Of a stretch of DNA of 50,813 nt, positions 47,226 through 50,813 are shown piece after piece. Location: NCBI GenBank assembly GCA_023228865.1, contig JALOAH010000016.1, forward strand, positions 1 through 50,813. The letters are read 5' to 3'. The stretch comes from Porticoccaceae bacterium (GTDB taxonomy: Bacteria; Pseudomonadota; Gammaproteobacteria; Pseudomonadales; Porticoccaceae). A program made the position numbers and the translations under genes. Position 1 is the stretch's first letter; the number at the start of each line of letters is the position of its first letter. Under the pieces are notes generated by a model. The model did no database searches. It saw only the letters and a list, made by a program, of their open reading frames with translations, and had not been told where the DNA came from.

Positions 47226-47936
47226 TCAGAGGGGCAAAATAAAATCAAGCCGCCGCGTCACGGCAATTTCCGTTGGCGACAACCTGCAGCCGTAGGCCAG
47301 TACCTCGACCCCGGCCGCCAACGCCTGCTTCAGGGTCTCTGCATACAGAGGATCAATGTCGGCGGCCACGGTCACCTGTTGTGCACCGCTGTGCTGAACG
47401 CAAAAAAACAATACCGCCCTGTGCCCCTGGGCAACCATGGCCATCAGCTCGCGAAGGTGTTTGGCGCCCCTGGAGGTTACAGCGTCGGGAAAGCTGATTA
47501 GGCCGCCGGAATTTTCCAGGGTGACATTTTTGACCTCCACAAAACACTGCTGCCGGTCATTTTCGAGAAGCAGATCGATACGGCTGTTTTCATCGCCGTA
47601 CTTAACCTCGGAGCGCATGCGGTCGTAGCCTCGCAACTCTTTAACGGCTTCTGACTCAATAGCTTCCCGAACCAGCTGATTGGGTCTGGCGGTATTGACG
47701 CCAGCGATAAAACCCAGGGTTGTGGTGGTCAATTCCAGGGTTCCTGGCAGTTTCCGTTTCGGATTGTCGCTCAGGGAAAACCAGCACGGGGTTTCGGCAA
47801 CCACGCAGTGTTTCATGGAGCCGGTATTGGGGCAGTGGACAGTGATGATCTCGCCGCTGGCAAGGCGAACATCCGCGAGAAAACGCTTGTAGCGCTTGAG
47901 GATTACAGCTTCGACAAGGGGAGGGTCAAATTCCAC
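47226..47936 (-). CDS. sfsA: Sugar fermentation stimulation protein SfsA
   Basis: SfsA is a conserved protein with an endonuclease-like fold, first linked to maltose use; its true function is unclear. The 236-residue product has the N-terminal RFLADVRLASGEIITVHCPNTGSMK (in part), SRIDLLLEN and CFVEVKNVTLEN, the PD-(D/E)xK-type core, and DAVTSRGAKHLREL. Start GTG at 47936 gives the normal length; the longer frame runs through the aminotransferase and is rejected. It overlaps that gene's end by 11 bases. Confidence 0.92.
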   Translation of the reverse strand: MEFDPPLVEAVILKRYKRFLADVRLASGEIITVHCPNTGSMKHCVVAETPCWFSLSDNPKRKLPGTLELTTTTLGFIAGVNTARPNQLVREAIESEAVKELRGYDRMRSEVKYGDENSRIDLLLENDRQQCFVEVKNVTLENSGGLISFPDAVTSRGAKHLRELMAMVAQGHRAVLFFCVQHSGAQQVTVAADIDPLYAETLKQALAAGVEVLAYGCRLSPTEIAVTRRLDFILPL

Positions 47937-49110
47937 GACTTGCCTCCAGCGCCCTGGCCAGGCGCTCGACAGCGATCTGCAAACGGGGCAGCTCTTCTGT
48001 GTAGGAGAAGCGGACATGGTTGCGGGCGCCATTGCTGCCGAAATCCGTGCCCGGCGTAAAGGCGACATGGGCTTTGTCGAGCATTTGCCAGCAAAATTGC
48101 TCGCTGTCTGTGGCCAGCTGATCAATGCCGGCATAGATGTAGAAAGCCCCCGGCGGGGCGTGGGGAATGTCAAAACCGAGCTGTTGCAATTGTGGCACCA
48201 GAAAATCGCGGCGGGTTTTGAAAATTTCCCGGCGCTGTTCGTAAACGGCGATGGCCTCCGCAGACAGTGCGGCCAGTGCGACCTGCTGGGAAATGTTGGG
48301 CGGGGAGATGTAGAAATTCTGCGCCATGATTTCGAGGGGTTTTATGGCGTCTTCCGGTACCACCATCCAGCCGAGACGCCAGCCGGGGAGGCCAAAATAT
48401 TTGGAAAAACTGTTGATGACAAAGGCGTCGTCGCAACTGTTGAGGATGGAAATATCCCCTGCGGAGGAATAGTTAAGGCCGTGATAGATTTCATCGACAA
48501 TCAGGCGGCCACCGCGTTCGCGCACCGCGCTGCCGAGTTCCTTGAGCTCCTCGGCGCTGAGGGTGTCGCCAGTGGGATTGCTCGGTGAGGCGACAATAAC
48601 TCCGGCGGTATCGGCGCGCCAGTGCTGGCGCACCTGGTCGGCGCTGAGCTGGTAATTTTGAGACGCATCCACCGCAATGGTGATTGGCGTGCCGTTGCAG
48701 CGGCGAACAAAGTTGGCGTTGCAGGGGTAGCCGGGGTCGGGCAGCAACATGGAATCCCCCGGATTGACAAGCAGGTCGCAGAGCATGGCCAGCGCCGCAC
48801 TGCTGCCGGTGGTGATGACAACCCGTTTCGGGTTGAGGTCAATGTTGTACCTCCGCCCGTAGAGGCGCGCTATGGCAAGGCGCAGAGCCTCTGTGCCCAG
48901 GGACGCGGTATAAATGTTGGAAACGCTGGTGGCGATGGCGCTTTGAGCGGCCTGTTGCACTGGCTCCGGCAATGGAAATACGGGTTGTCCCGCCTCCATG
49001 CGAATCACGTCCAGGCCTCGAGCTTCCATGGCGATTGCCGCGTCGAGAAAATCGACAACCTTAAAAGATTTCAGATGCTGTAGTTTGTCAGCAAACCCTC
49101 GACATTTCAT
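47926..49110 (-). CDS. PLP-dependent class I/II aminotransferase
   Basis: The 394-residue product is a fold-type I aminotransferase of the aspartate/alanine group. Signatures are TTGSSAALAMLCDLL, the SPSNPTGD loop, DEIYHGLNY with the cofactor Asp and Tyr, and SFSKYFGLPGWRLGW with the PLP Lys in SFSKYFG. The substrate cannot be decided. ATG at 49110 has GGGGAAA upstream; the TTG at 49137 is less likely. It precedes sfsA and is divergent from dksA, as in Pseudomonas. Confidence 0.88.
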   Translation of the reverse strand: MKCRGFADKLQHLKSFKVVDFLDAAIAMEARGLDVIRMEAGQPVFPLPEPVQQAAQSAIATSVSNIYTASLGTEALRLAIARLYGRRYNIDLNPKRVVITTGSSAALAMLCDLLVNPGDSMLLPDPGYPCNANFVRRCNGTPITIAVDASQNYQLSADQVRQHWRADTAGVIVASPSNPTGDTLSAEELKELGSAVRERGGRLIVDEIYHGLNYSSAGDISILNSCDDAFVINSFSKYFGLPGWRLGWMVVPEDAIKPLEIMAQNFYISPPNISQQVALAALSAEAIAVYEQRREIFKTRRDFLVPQLQQLGFDIPHAPPGAFYIYAGIDQLATDSEQFCWQMLDKAHVAFTPGTDFGSNGARNHVRFSYTEELPRLQIAVERLARALEASRGI

Positions 49111-49173
49111 TAATTTCCCCCATACTTGCCGCTTCAACTGGTATAGCCCTCAAGCAGTAACGAAAAAATCTGC

Positions 49174-49202
49174 TTGAAAAAAGGAGGCTATACTACTATA
49201 AA
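49174..49202 (+). promoter_or_regulatory. Sigma-70 promoter of dksA
   Basis: TTGAAA (49174-49179) and TATAAA (49197-49202) are 17 bases apart, a near-consensus sigma-70 pair. The predicted start near 49209 is about 32 bases before the dksA ATG. Confidence 0.7.
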
Positions 49203-49240
49203 CGCGGGTTTGAGTTTGAACGCACAAGCGAGGCGAACGA

Positions 49241-49714
49241 ATGGCGAAGAACGTGGCTACTAATGCTGGCACCAAGGCGGGAACCAAAATGGGGTCTATT
49301 GCCCTCCACGGCTATGAGCCTTACAAGGAAAAGAAAGGCGAAGAGTACATGAGCGTTGGCCAGCTCGAGCATTTCAAGAAGTTGCTCTACGCCTGGAAAC
49401 AGGAATTGATGGAAGAGGTGGATCGCACCGTCTCCCATATGAAGGACGAAGCCGCCAATTTCCCCGATCCTGCAGATCGCGCCACCCAGGAAGAAGAATT
49501 CAGCCTGGAACTGCGCACCAGAGACCGGGAGCGCAAACTGATCAAGAAAATCGACTCCACCCTTGAGCGCATCGAAAACGACGACTACGGTTACTGCGAC
49601 CAATGTGGTATTGAAATTGGCATTCGCCGCCTGGAAGCGCGCCCTACGGCCAATCTCTGTGTCGACTGTAAAACCCTCGATGAAATCAAAGAGCGCCAAC
49701 TGACCGGCTCCTGA
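49241..49714 (+). CDS. dksA: RNA polymerase-binding transcription factor DksA
   Basis: DksA enters the secondary channel of RNA polymerase and, with ppGpp, adjusts rRNA and other promoters. The 157-residue protein has the coiled-coil tip [12 protein letters not shown] with the functional Asp pair, and the zinc finger C-x2-C-x17-C-x2-C near the end (YCDQC ... CVDC). ATG at 49241 follows GAGGCG. gluQ follows, the conserved pairing. Confidence 0.96.
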   Translation: MAKNVATNAGTKAGTKMGSIALHGYEPYKEKKGEEYMSVGQLEHFKKLLYAWKQELMEEVDRTVSHMKDEAANFPDPADRATQEEEFSLELRTRDRERKLIKKIDSTLERIENDDYGYCDQCGIEIGIRRLEARPTANLCVDCKTLDEIKERQLTGS

Positions 49715-49768
49715 TCCATAGGGGAAGCGCAGTCAGTTTTGTGACGGCCAGGGACTTGCCCGCGTCTC

Positions 49769-50659
49769 ATGCTTGAGCCTTATACAGGGCGTTTTGCCCC
49801 CTCTCCAACCGGACCACTCCATTTCGGATCTCTGCTTGCCGCCCTGGTGAGCTACCTGGATGCCCGCGCCCACGGGGGCAAATGGCTGGTTCGGATGGAG
49901 GATCTGGATCCTCCGCGGGAAGTTCCCGGCGCCGCAAGCCACATTCTCAGGCAGCTGGAAGATCACGGCCTTTTCTGGGATGCCCAGGTCCTTTTTCAAA
50001 GCCAGCGCCAGCAGCGCTACGGGGATATTCTTCAGCACCTGTTTGACAAAGGTGTTGCCTATTATTGCGACTGCAGCCGCCAGGCCATTCGCGCCATGGG
50101 CGGTGTTTACAGTGGCCGCTGTTACGGCCGTCACGATGTCCGCCGCCAGGGAGCCGCTGTTCGCCTCCATATTGCCGACAACACCACTATTGAATTCTGC
50201 GATCTTTTTCAGGGCATTCAGCGCCAGTGCCTGAATACGGAGGTGGGGGATTTCATCGTGCGCCGAAAGGATGGCCTGTATGCCTATCAGCTCGCTGTGG
50301 TTGTCGATGACTGCGACCAGAGCGTCACCCATGTGCTGAGGGGTATGGATCTTTTGGACTCTACCGCCAGGCAGCTCTGGTTGATGGCAGTGCTCGGCTA
50401 TCAGCAACCCGTCTATGGGCATCTCCCGGTGGCGTTAAACCGCAGCGGGCAGAAACTCAGCAAGCAGAATCATGCTCCCAGTCTCGACCAGCAGGGGGTT
50501 TGCGACAACCTTTATCAGGCGTTGTCCTGGCTGGGCATAGAGCTCGAAGCCGGCATCGTCAATCCGGAGGAAATTCTCCATTGCGCCGTCAAACATTGGC
50601 AGCGCAGCTTGCTGATGGGGCGCCGTGGGGCGCTGGCGCCGCGAGCACACGCCCTCTAG
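49769..50659 (+). CDS. gluQ: Glutamyl-Q tRNA(Asp) synthetase
   Basis: GluQ attaches glutamate to queuosine in tRNA-Asp. It is a truncated glutamyl-tRNA synthetase without the anticodon-binding domain; 296 residues is typical. RFAPSPTGPLHFGSL is the HIGH-like motif, CDCSRQAI with the downstream Tyr/Cys (YSGRC) forms the zinc site, and SGQKLSKQNHA is the KMSKS-like loop. ATG at 49769 is the first in frame. Confidence 0.94.
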   Translation: MLEPYTGRFAPSPTGPLHFGSLLAALVSYLDARAHGGKWLVRMEDLDPPREVPGAASHILRQLEDHGLFWDAQVLFQSQRQQRYGDILQHLFDKGVAYYCDCSRQAIRAMGGVYSGRCYGRHDVRRQGAAVRLHIADNTTIEFCDLFQGIQRQCLNTEVGDFIVRRKDGLYAYQLAVVVDDCDQSVTHVLRGMDLLDSTARQLWLMAVLGYQQPVYGHLPVALNRSGQKLSKQNHAPSLDQQGVCDNLYQALSWLGIELEAGIVNPEEILHCAVKHWQRSLLMGRRGALAPRAHAL

Positions 50660-50813
50660 CCCGGAAATTGCACCAGTACACTCTGGAATCTGAGTTTTGC
50701 GCGGGTATAACAGGCTTAAACATCATTGCAGCTCGGTAACAGTTTGCTACCGGCTACGTTTGCCTGTTTTTCACTGGATCTCGCCCGATTTGAGCGCACA
50801 GGCTCGCTCCGAC
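50660..50813. other. Terminal stretch without a recognised gene
   Basis: The last 154 bases hold no confident ORF. A weak 5-bp stem (CGGTA/TACCG, near 50735-50755) is followed only later by a T-run. The next gene is outside the window. Confidence 0.5.

Noticed and set aside
50735..50755. Terminator after gluQ
   Set aside because: The stem is only five base pairs with a long loop, and the T-run is too far downstream.

Overview
The window is ordinary chromosomal DNA of a gammaproteobacterium. It is densely coded on both strands, with no rRNA, tRNA, insertion sequence, prophage or CRISPR array seen. Several gene blocks keep the order known from Pseudomonas and its relatives: holB-pilZ-tatD, pepA/lptFG, hslVU with a DUF971 gene, ubiEJB-hisIE-tatABC, murJ-ribF-ileS-lspA-fkpB-ispH, pilSR, and cbrXAB-[crcZ-like RNA]-pcnB-folK-panB beside dksA-gluQ. 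Blocks that adjoin minor pilin or PHA synthase genes in Pseudomonas lack those genes here. This suggests a relative outside Pseudomonas itself, perhaps a marine Cellvibrionales-type lineage; that placement is inference.

Layout: 1-2141 holds the end of a probable tmk, then holB, pilZ and tatD. 2142-8508 is the main accessory region: a palindromic promoter region followed by an operon for a Tat-exported molybdenum enzyme of the type II DMSO reductase family (heme b gamma, Fe-S beta, Mo alpha, TorD-like chaperone), plus a ferredoxin/flavin-reductase-like protein with degraded cofactor motifs. 8562-13389 has pepA, lptFG, an RDD membrane protein and an unknown exported protein. 13567-21903 has a PHA-system protein, tatCBA, hisE/hisI, ubiB/J/E, a small lipoprotein, DUF971 and hslUV. 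22031-29582 has murJ to ispH. 29597-35250 has ppsA and pilR/pilS. 35318-38774 has nadE, an IsdG-like monooxygenase, a phasin/histone-like protein and an ArsC-like phosphatase. 38731-42100 has panB, a deoxynucleoside kinase, folK and pcnB. 42101-47172 is the CbrAB region. 47226-50659 has sfsA, an aminotransferase, dksA and gluQ.

The two most notable systems are as follows. (1) The type II molybdoenzyme operon has gene order gamma-beta-alpha-chaperone and lengths closest to ethylbenzene/steroid-C25 dehydrogenases, with no recognisable substrate genes beside it; the tatABC genes that could export it are also in the window. (2) Between cbrB and pcnB, on the minus strand, there is an unannotated transcription unit: a 16-bp palindrome, a sigma-54 -24/-12 element with exact spacing, about 140 nt containing three AANAANAA motifs, and an intrinsic terminator. 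This has the layout expected of a CrcZ-type small RNA that sequesters Hfq/Crc, driven by the adjacent CbrA/CbrB two-component system. A 56-codon cbrX gene too short for ordinary ORF cut-offs lies just upstream of cbrA.
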